This document shows, piece by piece, positions 26,509-38,591 of a DNA stretch of 64,000 bases. How positions within the stretch are numbered: the first letter of the stretch is position 1; every line of letters starts with the position of its first letter. The notes under the pieces are model-generated. The model did no database searches. It had not been told where the DNA came from and saw only the letters and a program-made list of their open reading frames with translations. The position numbers and the translations under genes are program-made. Location: assembly GCA_029204225.1 (NCBI GenBank), contig CM055107.1:47352476-47416475 (forward strand), in the 5' to 3' direction. The DNA is from Diphasiastrum complanatum (lineage: Eukaryota > Streptophyta > Lycopodiopsida > Lycopodiales > Lycopodiaceae).

Positions 26509-27442
26509 CATTGAGATGGACTGTCTTAAAATTTAAATTATATTTTTTGAAGAAATGAGAACGTGTCCTCAAATAATGAGGCTCCCAAGGAGGGTGTTTT
26601 CGTGATAATACACGTGGCCATGTGAGCGAGAGGTTATCTCACACTAGTGGCATTAGGCAAGTTACACTCTGACCTGCCGTTAACACACGAGACTTTTCAT
26701 CGATATAAAAAATGAAAAATAACGAAGTTACCGAGAGGGGTTCGCCGATTCCACAACATGGACCAGGCTCGCGGTAGGTCAAAGTGGCTCACCCAATCAA
26801 AACTTGGGCTGACCACTTCCAACACCCCAAAATGGGAGTTGTGACCGGGTTGGGTAAAACTACTAGTTTCTTCTTATGGTAAATTCTAATATTACTTTGA
26901 TACGTTACCAGGAATTGCCACATCTCACCGTCCATCGTCTCAGCTGGACGGCTGTAATTCACTAGAGGCTTCCAGCCGTCGATGGCATAGATCGGACGGT
27001 ATCCAGCGCAAGATGGTCTTCCCTTCTCGCTTTCTTGTATGCATCCAATGTCTCTTTCGCCTCGTCTCTCGTGTTCGTCTTCTGCCAGGCGCCATCGATC
27101 GGTACAGTAATCTGTGGAGGCAAACTTGCAAGATCTGTGAGAGCAGGCACCGGATCGATCATAGCAGTAGCGCGGAGGCCTGTTTTGGCTGAGGTTAGAT
27201 CCTTTTTACACTAATTTAACGCTGACAGAATTTTATGCGGCTCGATTTGGTTCAGAGATGAGTTTTCTGGGGTTTTTTTTGATAATACATGTCTAATGGT
27301 TTGTGTTTTTGCTCGAATCTGACCGATCTGGTTCGATTGTTGTGTGTTTCAATAATTTGGTTTGTGTTTGTTGCTCTGATGGCAGGAATAGAAGAAAGGG
27401 AATTTATTATCCTTTTGGTTTTTAGTTTTGCGGATTTGTGAA

Positions 27443-28956
27443 ATGGCATCACCAACCGCCGCTCTCAGGAAACCTACTTTCATCAAGGTAGATCAACTCC
27501 GTCCAGGTACGGCAGGCCACACTCTTATTGTGAAGGTTGTCAGCACAAAGCTCGTACTGCAGAAAACACGACCTGATGGCGCTCAGGTTCGTTCTGTACG
27601 CATTGCGGAGTGTGTTGTGGGAGATGACACCGGTGTTATTGTGTTCACTGCCAGAAATGATCAAGGTGAAGTCAGATCCTTTTTTATAGAAAGTTAATTG
27701 TGAATTTTCTTTTAAGAATAGGCTTTCATTGCACGAAGCAATCTTCTTACGGTTTATTTCAGTAAATTTTGATTTTGCTTTGATTTCTGTCCGGTTTCAT
27801 GTAGTTGCATGGTGATTTATTGTTCTTCGCTGGGTAGTAAAGCATTACTGAAAGATAGCAACGTATATACTTGTACCCCGATAATATTCTAAGGGATGCT
27901 TGCTGTTTTTGGGAGTAGTTAATGGTTTATATTGGTTTTCCAAGACTGTTAATGTTTTATTTTTTGCTGATTTTACTACATTCTTATGTCTTTCGTATAA
28001 TAGTTTCAACCCGTTTGGCCCATCGGGGAAATGCCCCAACACGCTTATATAGAATTTGGGTCCAACTGTGACATCCATGAATTGTGAAACAGGTAGATCC
28101 CGATTTCAACTTTCAATGTAGAACCTGAATGGCATTATACATAAGTATAAGAGCCAGTCTGCGCATTGGGGAGGCATTGTAGTTCCTTGGCATCACATGA
28201 GAGGCCATTCTCATTTCAGACATTGGCTAAGTCTTTCTTTAGTGCCTTTGCCTTTGAACAAGTGATAATGTTAGTATGTTGGTTGTGTACGTATATATAT
28301 GGATGCACGTTTGGGCATGGACCAACGCCTACTGCTGGGCATTGATGGAGTGAGTAGGGATGTTGTAATGTTTGGTTTGTGTTATGCTTGATGAGGTTGA
28401 TGGTCTGAGACTTTGTAATAGTCCTACATATGATTAAAGATTCAGAGACTTTGTAATAGTCCTACATATGATTAAAGATTCAGAGAATTTTTACTAGTAC
28501 TACATATGATTAAAGATTGCACGCCTTTGTATTGTCAGGTGCTATTCTAGACTTATGTAGATATTTTTTTAGCAGACATGCAATTCTCGTGGCAGATTTT
28601 CGTCCAAGTTGCGGCCAGCTGGTTTATGCTGATTCTTTTTATCTTTGAAGTGCATTTTGCCCACCAGCTATGCTTTTTAGTAAGGTTCTGAGCAAGCTGA
28701 CGCTATGAAGTGGAAAATCATCATATTCAGGGACTCCATTTTATTTGCTTTGCTCTTTACTGGTAGCCTTCATCATAATCGAGTCTGCCCTTCACCTCTC
28801 AATAAAAACTTAGTACACCAATTTTCTTACAAATGTATGAATGCGAATGTGGATGTATGTTTGTGTATGTGACCTACTTTCCTCTGGCATTTTTCAAAAT
28901 TTGAGGACATTGTAGAGAACATATCTAGGATAGCTACTGCTTTTCAACACAATGGC

Positions 28957-29032
<76 letters not shown>

Positions 29033-30509
29033 TAGGGGATGGGTGTTTCTTAGTTTATAGACTAGTACTTAGTTTAGAACAAGAGATTTGCCTTCCATTT
29101 CATTATGGAAGAACTCTCACTGCAACTTTGTTTTAGTAATAGTAATGCCTGTAAGAGCCTTAAAACTAGGAACTGATGTCATAAATTTGACAATAGTGTT
29201 GTCAAGCGATTCTGGGGGAGCCAGAACTTGGTGTGTCTAGAACATAAATAATGAGAAAAGTGCAAATACATCGATAAAGCACTGAAGGAAAATCAGAATC
29301 AATGGAATAACAATCATCTCCACAATAATTTGTTTCTGATACCAGGTGTAATGAGCCAATCATAACTGACGCTAAATTGACACTAAGCTGACCTAGTGTT
29401 TTCAAGCGATTCTGGGGGAGACAGAACTTGGTGTGTAGTACAAGCAAGACATCGTAGCTAGAACATAAATAATGAGAAAAGTGCAAATACATCGATAAAG
29501 CACTGAAGGAAAATCAGAATCAATGGAATAACAATCATCTCCACAATAATTTGTTTCTGATACCAGGTGTAATGAGCCAATCATAACTGACCCTAAATTG
29601 ACACTAAGCTGACCTAAGGTAAGATTTACAATTAATTGTAGAATGATGTTTTTGGCCTATTCATATTGGCTGAAAATTTAGGAGGTCCGCTAGTCAGGGC
29701 TGGAGATTAACATATGACTTATAAATGATTTTAACAATAAATTACAGAACCAAGCTCCCCAATTTACATGATCTAGGTGTCAAATAATACAGTGCAGATT
29801 TATGATCCATGCAGATGCCTGTGTCAATGATATTTGGCGTATAATTTGTATACAATGATGTTGCCACAAATGTTTTTACTAATGAGATATATCTTCAGAG
29901 TACTTATGAAAGACCATTGCAGAAATTATTGAATGCTAGAATAAAGTGATTATCAGAACAAGAGTCATCCTGAGAACTTTGAGTTTCTCTTTTGGCTTCC
30001 TAGCATTATTTCAATCTGTAACAATTCCATGTCAAATCATAAAAGTATATTGGTAGTTTTGTGGCGGGAGGTTAAATTTCTGACCTAATGCTAAAGTAAC
30101 AGGAACTCGATGACAGTATAGTGAACACGATTGCTCTGACGGTTTCTCTTTGTGTAGCTAGCTCATGTTTAGCATCTGTAAAAAAATGTGGACCACTCGG
30201 TTGTGCTCTGATTCAGTGGACTTCTTGAATTTCTCAGCTGGTTTTGACATGACTTTCTATTGTGGTACAAGTTTGGCTCAAAAGGATCTAGCTTATCTTG
30301 TCATGTTTCCTTTATCAGTGGACTTGATGAAGGAAGGAAGCACCATCATTCTTCGCAATGCAAAGATTGATATGTTTAAAGGCTCAATGCGACTGGCAGT
30401 TGACAAGTGGGGAAGAGTAGAGGTAACAGAACCAGGAGATTTTGTTGTGAAGGAAGATAACAACCTTTCACTGGTGGAGTATGAACTTGTAAATGTTGTT
30501 GATGAATAA
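27443..30509 (+). CDS. OB-fold nucleic-acid-binding protein, At4g28440-like, two exons
   Basis: Exon 1 is 27443-27665 and exon 2 is 30319-30509; the join after CAAG at GTGAAG...TTATCAG keeps phase and gives 414 bp, 137 residues. The product has a single OB-fold: FIKVDQLRPGTAGHTLIVKV forms strands 1-2, then VRIAECVVGDDTGVIVFTAR, then EGSTIILRNAKIDMFKGSMR and LAVDKWGRVEV, ending NLSLVEYELVNV. This is the plant family represented by Arabidopsis At4g28440, described as nucleic-acid-binding OB-fold proteins related to single-strand-binding SOSS-B/RPA-type domains; the exact role is not established. Length and ends match the family well. The ATG at 27443 is preferred because the family begins just before the ALRKPxFxKV block. 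The 2653-bp intron is unusually repeat-rich. Confidence 0.93.
28407..28520. repeat. Tandem repeat, 3 units of 38 bp, in the OB-fold intron
   Basis: The unit beginning GAGACTTTGTAATAGTCC and ending ATGATTAAAGATTCA occurs at 28407, 28445 and (diverged) 28483. The first two are nearly identical, pointing to recent slippage. Confidence 0.8.
28960..29028. repeat. (GA)n microsatellite in the OB-fold intron
   Basis: A perfect GA dinucleotide run of about 68 bp inside intron 1 of the OB-fold gene. Confidence 0.95.
29202..29620. repeat. Direct tandem duplication of ~200 bp with LTR-end remnant
   Basis: The segment beginning TCAAGCGATTCTGGGGGAG is present at 29202 and again at 29402 with very few changes; the second unit is longer by about 20 bp (AGTACAAGCAAGACATCG). 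Both units contain CTGATACCAGGTGTAATGAG, whose complement reads TTACACC followed by TGGTATCAG, i.e. an LTR end next to a tRNA-Met primer-binding site. I infer that a piece of a minus-strand LTR element was duplicated inside the intron. Confidence 0.75.
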
Positions 30510-33500
30510 GAGTTCTTGTGTCCTGACCTGGAGAGCAAATTGAGCTTCTGGATTGTCTTAAGAGAATCTAACACATAAAGTGGGCAGCAGAAGCAATATA
30601 TTAGCTTGACAGAGCCAATAGTTTCTTTCTACAATGGGAATGCTTCCGAGAAAGTTGATCAGTTTGATTTATTTTGAGATCAATAGTGCGCAATTTTATC
30701 TACCAATGTTAAAAAAATGGTTAAAAAAAGACCTATCTCAGTTCTGGGGCATGAACTTGGCATCAACAGGTTGACTGTACCACAAAGGACATTAGCACTT
30801 GGTCTTTACCTGTGCTCACTTTAGTTCACGATTTCTAGGGTGCTTATTATGCTTGTCTATTGGTGCACCTATCAAACCAGTGATCATTCTAGAAAAGCTT
30901 CCAATGGAGCTGAAGAAGACGAGTTGGAGCTGAAACTGCAGAGATTTTGCATCTCAAACCAAGGATAGTGAATGTATTCCTGCATGCTCACAGGCAGTGA
31001 TTTATCTTTACAACTTCATCCAGATCTATTAGGTGATGTTCGGTCTGGCCCAGTGTATTGGGGTCTGGATATTATGTTTAATGGGCTGAAGAAGCTGGCT
31101 TATTCAGTTCGACCCTTTTATAGTGTGGACGTTATTGTGTTTCTTCCAAATTCTAGATCTTCACACCTTGAATGAAGTAAATAATCTGAGATTGGACATG
31201 TCCATGCCTATCAAACATGCAATTTTAAGGAAGGTGCTTATTATGTAGCCCTGCATTTATTCCATCTCTGGATGTAGGCATTCTGTTCTATGTTTTTTTT
31301 AAGGAGGTGTTCTCCAAACCTCATAAAGACTTTGAAATATTATAGTATTGGCTGTGCTAGCATCAGTATATGATTGAATGATGTTGATTATTGGTCAGTC
31401 TGAGAGTGGCTTGCATCAATGTCAAGTATAAATAATGTGGTCCAAGACTTTTATTGGGATACTCATCTAAACTCTATGAAGTTGTCTACTACAGATGTTT
31501 TAGAGAACTTATTGACAGTAGTCATCGTTGTCTTGTAGGTATATCCACTAGTTGTTAGTTGAGAAGCGTTTTAGAACTTCTATGGTATAGCATTGCCCTT
31601 TATATTTTGCTTTGTGCCTAGTTCGTGAGATTGTACAGTCGTGTGATATTCTTAATAAGGACAGCAGTCATAGTAAGTTAAAAACTTATTATAATAAAGT
31701 TGGTTATGTTCTCCCCATTTGAGTCTTTGGTTACATGGTTATTTTGTATTCCTTCATGGAAGGGACCTGTTGCAAAGCATCATGAGTTTGAAAGTACAAG
31801 CATGCATTTGACATTTCAATGACCTCGTATCTCATTCTTCTCAGTGCCATACGACAGTATAGAATCACTTGAGGCAAATTGATCAACGCATAGAATGAGG
31901 CAAATACGTGAATTGGCAGTAAATAAACTTTCAATGAGTGATAAAAACAAGGTTACTATATTTACCAATAAAAGTTTGATCATTGTAGCAATTGAGAGTA
32001 TTGGAGATGTTCCAATCTGGAAATTGACAAAAGATCGTGTGGACTTTACCAGCAGGTATGCATTATGAATTCTAGAATGCTGAGTACTTGCATTGCAATT
32101 TGCCATGTAGATTGTGTATCAAGTTATAAACTACATGATGTATTGGTAAAATCTGATGCAGAAAATGACAGCACCCTCTTTGTTCTCATATCATGCTCCT
32201 TTCAAATATTGGTTCCATCTTCCAAGTAGGAAACTCCATATCCTAGCTAATGACATTAAGATATTCATGTTTATTTTTACTACACGACTTACAAGTCAAT
32301 CCATTTGTGGACACTGAATACCAAGCCTTCGCCTGAAGTTTGGACTGAGGTCTAGAGGATAAGAGCATTCATGCAGCATGAGAAGTATTTTGTGCTCTGA
32401 AGCTTTAATGTACAGATTGAGAATGCGCTAAGTGCATTCACACAACTGCATTTTCATAGTGAAGGTCATGATATGTTCTCATTATGAAAATTATCATAAT
32501 TTCATACTTGGACTAGCCATTTGTTACCAAATCAAGTACACCACACACGCTGCGCTCTCTCTCTCTCTCTCTCAACCATGTTCTCCTATAGATGTAACTT
32601 TTTTCTCCCCATCAATCCTCTATTGTTGAAGCAATTGTCCTCTTCTTGTTTTATGCATGATTTGTTGTAAAGCACAATTGGAGAGCTCATTTTCATGTAA
32701 GAAATTTGTCATTTAGAATCATTTGTGAGCATCATTAGAGAAGGAAAAAAATGCGAAGATCACGTATAACATGGCCAACATTTGTTGCTAATTGGTTGTA
32801 TCAATCAATATTTTCAAAAGGGAGAGTGGGGGGAGGCTCCATCTTGCATACGTAGAAAGAAATATAGTGGAAGAGCAGGTTGCAAATATGGAAGGAGCTC
32901 ACTATTTGATTGTACGAGTAAGATGCTCAGACAACAAGAAATTGGGCTACAGATCAGCCATTGCAGACATGTGGAATGCCCTCTCAGCACAAACTGGAAT
33001 TGCTGGATGGGGAATATGGGCTGAACCTGACTAAACGTCATCTAAGGTACATGCTTGGGCTAGGAAGGAATCCAAGGCTAGGAAGGATTGGGATCATTTT
33101 GTACAGCAGGGATGGTAATGGTAAGAAACTGTCAGGAATACAAACTGACAGAACTGGAACTAAAAGTATCAATGTACATTTCAGCTTACAACAGGACTTA
33201 TCAGAACAGCAATTGATCAACATACACATAAAGGGACATCCAAAGTACTAGCAATGAAACAACAAAGAGATCTTTGCTCTTCACACAGATTCCTCTTAAG
33301 GACTTGGAAGAAATCATCTCAATGAGCTAGCAGCCTTCCACACTTTGTAGAGAGTCAGTGGATATCAGGTTTAAGTAGAAGTTACAACCCATGCTTGAAA
33401 CACATCTATTTTTTAAGACTTTCAACAATGATTAATCTGATCGGAGAAGATGGTCTCCAGACTGGAATTTAGAACTGCTTCAGCTACAGCTACTAGAAAA

Positions 33501-35394
33501 GAGAAATAAACTTGCAATAAAGGTTTATGGCAGAATGCTTGCTAAATCATAGAGCAGGAGAGGAGGAAGGCTAAGGGCAAGGCCCTCTCCTAGTGCAAAA
33601 GAAAGTTTGATTCTCCTTCTACAAGGAGAGCTTTTAGGATATGAAGTTTTAGGTTATTATTTTCATGGCCGCGAGCGTAGCCTACAGATTTTGAGACACA
33701 CCATCAGTATAACCAACACCGACAATTTCCATCATTGATCTATATGAATGAAATCCTGGCTGAGAGCATCTATTTGAGGACCAAAAATGCAATTATTTGT
33801 GCGTGATCCCAACTGCTGTTTCATTTTATTCTTATAGTCACGACTTGTGTAGCCTCAGAATTTTGAGGCACTAATATTGATCAGGCTTTGACCCTGTCTA
33901 TGAGAGATGATGTATTTTAAAATCCTATTTAGAAGTGCCTACTGAGGACCAAATATGCATTCATTTGTCAGTGATTAATGAGTTACTAGTTTTCTCAGTC
34001 CACATATACTGCTCAGGATCAATGAATGAAATGTTCAACATATTTGTCTCAGTGGATACAATCCTCCAAAAATGTAAATTATCCCCTTCTTTCCTCTACT
34101 TGGGCTTAGGAGTTCAGCTCCAAGTAGCCACATAAAGGGACACACAGGAGAAACAAGGTTATTGATATATCAAGAGAACCTTCGCCTTAAACAGGGCATT
34201 CAAATCGTTGTAAAATAAAAACACAAAGATTGCATTTTGAAGGAATACAAAAATAAACAAAAGCTTTTTTTATGAGCATTTAGCAAATTGTCACAATAGC
34301 TTACCACTATGGCATCAAAGCTAAATCTTTTTGTACCATGCCCCTCTCTGAAATCAACAACGATGACATGTTAAAGATCAATTTGCCTAGTTCATTCTTA
34401 AGCTTGAATTTTTTCTTAATATCCATAAGCTACAGATCAACACAATGACGATCGCTAAGTAAATCCTTCATATTGTCATGAATTTTGAATCTTGTAGAGA
34501 ATTAACTATGGTCAAGAATTTATCCTAGCTGTCTTCTATCGCCATAATTGTTACATCATTTTTAAGGCCCCATCTATCCAAAAAGAAACAGAAATTTGAT
34601 TTGCATCTTGCAGATGAGCATCAGATTAGTCCTTGGTTAGTTGGCTTGCATATTGACATATGATAATTTTCCTGCATATAATCATAGCGCAATTATGCTA
34701 ACCCATATCCAAGATTTGACAAGGGGATCAAATAGACTTCACAAAATGCTTCTAGCACCTTGAACTCTCTCAACTTGCATTTTTTATACTTTAGCACAGG
34801 TGGACATGCTTATTGACTCTGGCTGATTCTGGCATCATCTGAACCTTTCTATTTGAAGAACATAAACCAAATGGGTCGATTAGTGCATCTGTAAAATATA
34901 CAATTACAGCAAATGGGAAGTAAAGAACTGGATGTTTTTCTAATTTAAAGCACTGAACTAAAAACATTGTGTCAGGCTGTCAGCTATGCACTACCGGATT
35001 ATAAAAACTCTGAACAAAATATTCATATATTTCTTAGAAATCTGGGGTTGCAAATGTTCAAATTTGTCAAAAAGAAATTGTTTTCTGAGCTGTATATTTG
35101 ATACAAGACAAAATTTTCACAGGAAGCCATGCTGGGTACAAATGTATCCTTACATACACATTAAGCAATCAAAGAACTACATATGCTGTTGGCAAGCTAC
35201 ACCCAACCATGAACTTCCGGATCTACTGTGACAATGATTACAAGCTACACAAAACACTCCAAGCTATGTAGGAGTGATGCAGACAAGTTCAAATAGATTT
35301 AGTAAATTTACAAATAATAAACGTCCTACCACTAAAGCTATGTTATTCGTCTTGAATAATTGTCCTAGCCAGTTTCTCACTATTATTATGACTT
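30510..35394. other. Stretch with no recognised gene
   Basis: Downstream of the OB-fold gene. Open frames are under 100 codons, overlap on both strands and match nothing I know. A short CT run lies at 32552-32573. The first few hundred bases presumably include the OB-fold gene's 3' untranslated region. Confidence 0.4.
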
Positions 35395-35857
35395 CTATTC
35401 CGATGTTGTCACTTTGAGAGGTAAAAGGCTTTCAACTGAGGCTTGCTGAGAGGTAGAAGCTGGAACATTTTTGTACATCCCAAACATCTAACACCACATA
35501 AAACAAAGCACAACAAAGAGTTAAACACCTCCCAGATGATGTACAATCTTGCATACGAAAGATCAAGCTGATAACATTTTTTGCAACTGTGTTTGACTTA
35601 CGATGCCTACTTTGTATCAACGGCATGGGGTGCAGTGGTTTTTTAACTAAGAGAAATCAAGTGTGTCACACCTTCTTGAAAGTTTTCTTGAAACAGTTTT
35701 TGTGTTCGTCCATAGATGCATGAACAAACTCGTCAAAGTGGTCCCTTATATCCCCCACAAGCGAGGCATTGGGATCCCTCTTCCTCCTGCATGAGATCAT
35801 CTCAGGTGCCGTTACGTCCACAGCCTCTTCCATGTTCCTCTTGTGCTTTGAGTTCTC

Positions 35858-35863
<6 letters not shown>
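35395..35863 (-). CDS. Small conserved plant protein, 94 residues, two exons
   Basis: Exon 1 is 35863-35672 and exon 2 is 35487-35395, joined at AAG/GTGTGA...GTTAG/ATG in phase 0, stop TAG at 35397-35395. The 184-bp intron has normal GT-AG ends. Exon 1 reads a charged N-terminus, then a conserved-looking block RDPNASLVGDIRDHFDEFVH and SMDEHKNCFKKTFKK; exon 2 continues MFGMYKNV and ends SVESLLPLKVTTSE. I recall plant small uncharacterised proteins with the same DHFDEF...SMDEHKxCFKKT...MFGM arrangement, though I cannot name the family or a function. There is no signal peptide or membrane segment. The start codon abuts a GA run (sense strand), so the leader is short or GA-rich. Telobox repeats lie upstream. 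Low similarity at the N-terminus makes the first ~20 residues uncertain. Confidence 0.75.
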
Positions 35864-35919
<56 letters not shown>

Positions 35920-35927
35920 CTATCTAT
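35864..35927 (-). repeat. (GA)18 plus (GATA)n directly before the start codon
   Basis: The plus strand has CT repeats from 35864 to 35900, followed by TATC repeats to about 35927. On the sense strand of the small gene this reads GATA repeats, then GA repeats running straight into its ATG at 35863. Confidence 0.9.
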
Positions 35928-35999
35928 ATGTGGATGCTTCGCTAGCCATCTATGTATATTGCAAATGGCGATCCAGAAGGCACCATTCAAAATCTCGAA

Positions 36000-36165
36000 C
36001 CCTAAATTAACACCCTAATGGAGTTGCTTAACCCTAACCTAAAATTTAACCCTAACTTAGTACCCTAATGAGTTGCTTAATCTAACCTAAAATCTAACCC
36101 TAACTTAATGCCCTAATGAGCTGCTTAACCTAACCTTAGCCCTAACTTAGCACCCAAATGAGTTG
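36000..36165 (-). promoter_or_regulatory. Tandem telobox-bearing repeats upstream of the small gene
   Basis: About three units of 48-50 bp start at 36011, each built as ACCCTAATGAGTTGCTTAA followed by CTAACCTAAAATCTAACCC and TAACTTA, with a worn fourth start near 36150. Telomere-like AACCCTAA strings appear five or more times. They lie 140-300 bp upstream of the small gene's ATG. Teloboxes are known plant promoter elements; here they might equally be a relic of a telomere-repeat insertion. Confidence 0.55.
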
Positions 36166-36623
36166 CTAATAATTGTAGGCTCAAATAGCAAAGACATCTT
36201 CCTACCAAGTATTCCTTTCTACCATTGGTAGTAGTGAGAGTTACGAGAACGGCAAAGTTGGATGAAGAAATACCTGACATAGCAATTGGCGATGGATGAC
36301 TTAGATTGAAATTGTTTTGTGAGCCCCTGCTATGGCCTTTAATTAGGCTTCTCGTGGTTCGTGGCCAACCACATGATGCCACGTTCTTGTTTTTTCCCTT
36401 CACAACTGCTACATTCAAACATTGGAAAACACAACATTCGTTTAAAATCAACCAATGCTTCTCATAGCGAGTCAATTGATTGACGACTAAAACACACAAA
36501 GCAAACATGAGCAATATGTTCAGAAAACATAAATTCCTATTCAACCAATTTTCTTAGGAAAAATGGACCGATGACATGAGAGTGACTCAAATTGGTTTGC
36601 AACATTCCATTTATTTGTTACTA

Positions 36624-36705
36624 TGAGGGGTTGGCTCAGTTGGTTAGCTTGACATCCAAAATTTCTTTGGTCTCAGGTTCGAGCCTCCCCTTGGAAACCA
36701 AGAAG
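36624..36705 (+). mobile_element. 82-bp tRNA-derived SINE with perfect 16-bp target duplication
   Basis: The body is flanked by identical 16-bp copies of CATTTATTTGTTACTA at 36608-36623 and 36706-36721, the mark of target-primed insertion. Inside are an A-box-like TGGCTCAGTTGG, a B box GGTTCGAGCC, a CCAAA/TTTGG anticodon-like hairpin, and a 3' end TTGGAAACCAAGAAG containing a small TTGG/CCAA hairpin. There is no poly-A tail. It is about tRNA length, so it is either an ultrashort SINE or a retroposed tRNA-like RNA. A related worn copy at 51627-51693 shows that it is a family. Confidence 0.75.
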
Positions 36706-36995
36706 CATTTATTTGTTACTAGCCAAGTGTGAAACAGGGTGGTTGGCTCTTGCTTGGTATTTCGCTTGCCAAGCTTTACAAAATGGGTGGCCAAATAAAG
36801 GATAGGCCAAATGAATTTGCCACTAGTGTGAAAACACCCTTAATTTTCTTGAATTTTTTTGAAGCAAGCCACAAACTAGATAATTTGTGTGTTATATATG
36901 GCAGCCAAAAACATTAGTTGTCCTCATGCTCATTTGGTCAGAATGTGCATGTGATATGTGGTAGCCATTCATTGACTATTCACATGAGAGGTTTG

Positions 36996-37330
36996 ACCAT
37001 CTTCGAATGCTACATAAAATGCTTACATCTCTCGAGAGAAAAGAGAGACGACAAGAATTAAAAAAGAAGAGCACCAACTACATTACACAGATTGAGCAAA
37101 CTCGAGAAAAAAAAGTTGGATATCATAACATTTGCATCAATTAGGAATCACCATCTTCGAAGGCTACATAAAATGCTTACATTTATCGAGAGATGACAAG
37201 ATTTGAAAAATAAGAGCGTCAACTGCATTACACAGATTGAGCAAACTCAAAAATAAAAAAGCATGGCAACATTTGAATTAAAGGGCAATCCCAATCTTGG
37301 AGTGCTGCGTGAAATGCTAAAATGCTACTG
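36996..37330. repeat. Tandem duplication, unit about 154 bp
   Basis: ACCATCTTCGAA(T/G)GCTACAT starts at 36996 and again at 37150, and both units run through CTCGAGAGA / ATCGAGAGA, ATTACACAGATTGAGC and AACATTTG. A weaker third start lies near 37290 (CCAATCTTGGAGTGCT). There is no coding content. Confidence 0.7.
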
Positions 37331-37731
37331 TGACATGTATAAAGACGTCCTGTATATTGCATTTATTTATTTTATGTTGAACTGATATTGATTGTAACCT
37401 TCTTTTCCTTCTTACAATGAAAAAAAACTCATCTCCATATAGATCTTCCTGAAGAATATGTTCCTTTGATTAAAAGAGGTGTGAAAGCATCTTGCTTATT
37501 AGTTGATGATTGTTTGCGCTATAGGGTTGACGAAAAAACAAATTTGGATAGATGAGACATTATATCCTAAAAATTCATATTCCATACAACATCCCAAATT
37601 TTGTTCAGTTACTCAGTTAATATATTTTGCGTGTCATGGAAAGAATGGTTTACTAGGTTATTGCGAAAGTAACTTAATCAAATTTTGTAAATACCATAAC
37701 GACTTGTACCTATCATCATTAGACATGTGTG

Positions 37732-37779
37732 GAATGTATACACCCACTTGCAATCAAGTGGTTTCTTCCCTTGAGGAAG
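37732..37779 (-). pseudogene. Copia RT fragment (GKKPLDCKWVY box)
   Basis: Within a 67-codon minus-strand frame the 16-residue block LPQGKKPLDCKWVYTF matches the start of Copia reverse transcriptase. The flanking residues are not recognisable. It is a very short remnant, in an otherwise unassigned stretch (37330-38500). Confidence 0.5.
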
Positions 37780-38591
37780 ATAACACCATTGCGAGTCAAA
37801 TGAGAAACTTTGCAACCAAAAGAGAAACTTTTGGAATATTATCCTAAATTCCCATGCATTTTGACACAATAAACTATACACAATAATGTCTTGATTTCAT
37901 GCATTTTACAAAATTAAACGGTAGTTTTTCGCAAAATGTCCAGATATTAAATCTCTGTGGTATTTTCAATTGCATAGAAATATTTAATTTTCTATTTTCC
38001 TTTGCTTGAAAAAGTTGTAGACGTAGATTCACTTCTATTTTTCTTTGCTGCAAAAAGTTGTAGACGTGTGCTAAATATTTAGATTACTAGAGCAAAACAG
38101 AGAACAATAAATACAAGACTCTAGAAATAGAAGTTTGGAATATATTTGGATCTAGATAGCAACGTTATTTTCCTATCCTATTTATTTGCAAAGAGGACAT
38201 AACAAGATATAGTCTCCTTCTACAACCAATTTGTTGGCCTTCTTAGCCAGGGTTTCTTGGAACATTATGCATAACCATTAATAGATCCTTTGAGCTCTGA
38301 TCATTAGTAAATGAAAACACTCCCTCTAGCTATAATCTGAACTTTTCAAAAAAAACCAATATGAATTGACACATTAATCAAAGGTAGCTTCAGTAGCTCA
38401 ACCATTCCAAGTGCTAAAGCCATTAGAATGTAAACATGATACTAAATTGGCTGATATCTCGATAAAATGAATAGACTACTTAGAATATCCTATAGAAACC
38501 ATGAGAGAAGATGTTCCAACTAGATACAATGTATACAGTTGGTGCTTTAACTCGATACAACGTATCAGTTGAAACACCAACTTGATCCAGT

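Larger units (their letters stand above)
24540..27440. other. AT-rich intergenic stretch
   Basis: No gene recognised. It holds the alternating purine-pyrimidine tract at 25082-25114 and a tRNA-like sequence at 26444-26508. The ~300 bases before 27443 are the promoter and leader of the OB-fold gene; a 66-codon frame there (27162-26962, -) has no similarity that I know. Confidence 0.4.

Noticed and set aside
26962-27162. 66-codon minus-strand frame starting MIDPVPALTDLASLPPQITV
   Set aside because: It lies in the promoter of the OB-fold gene, has no recognisable relatives and no partner exon.
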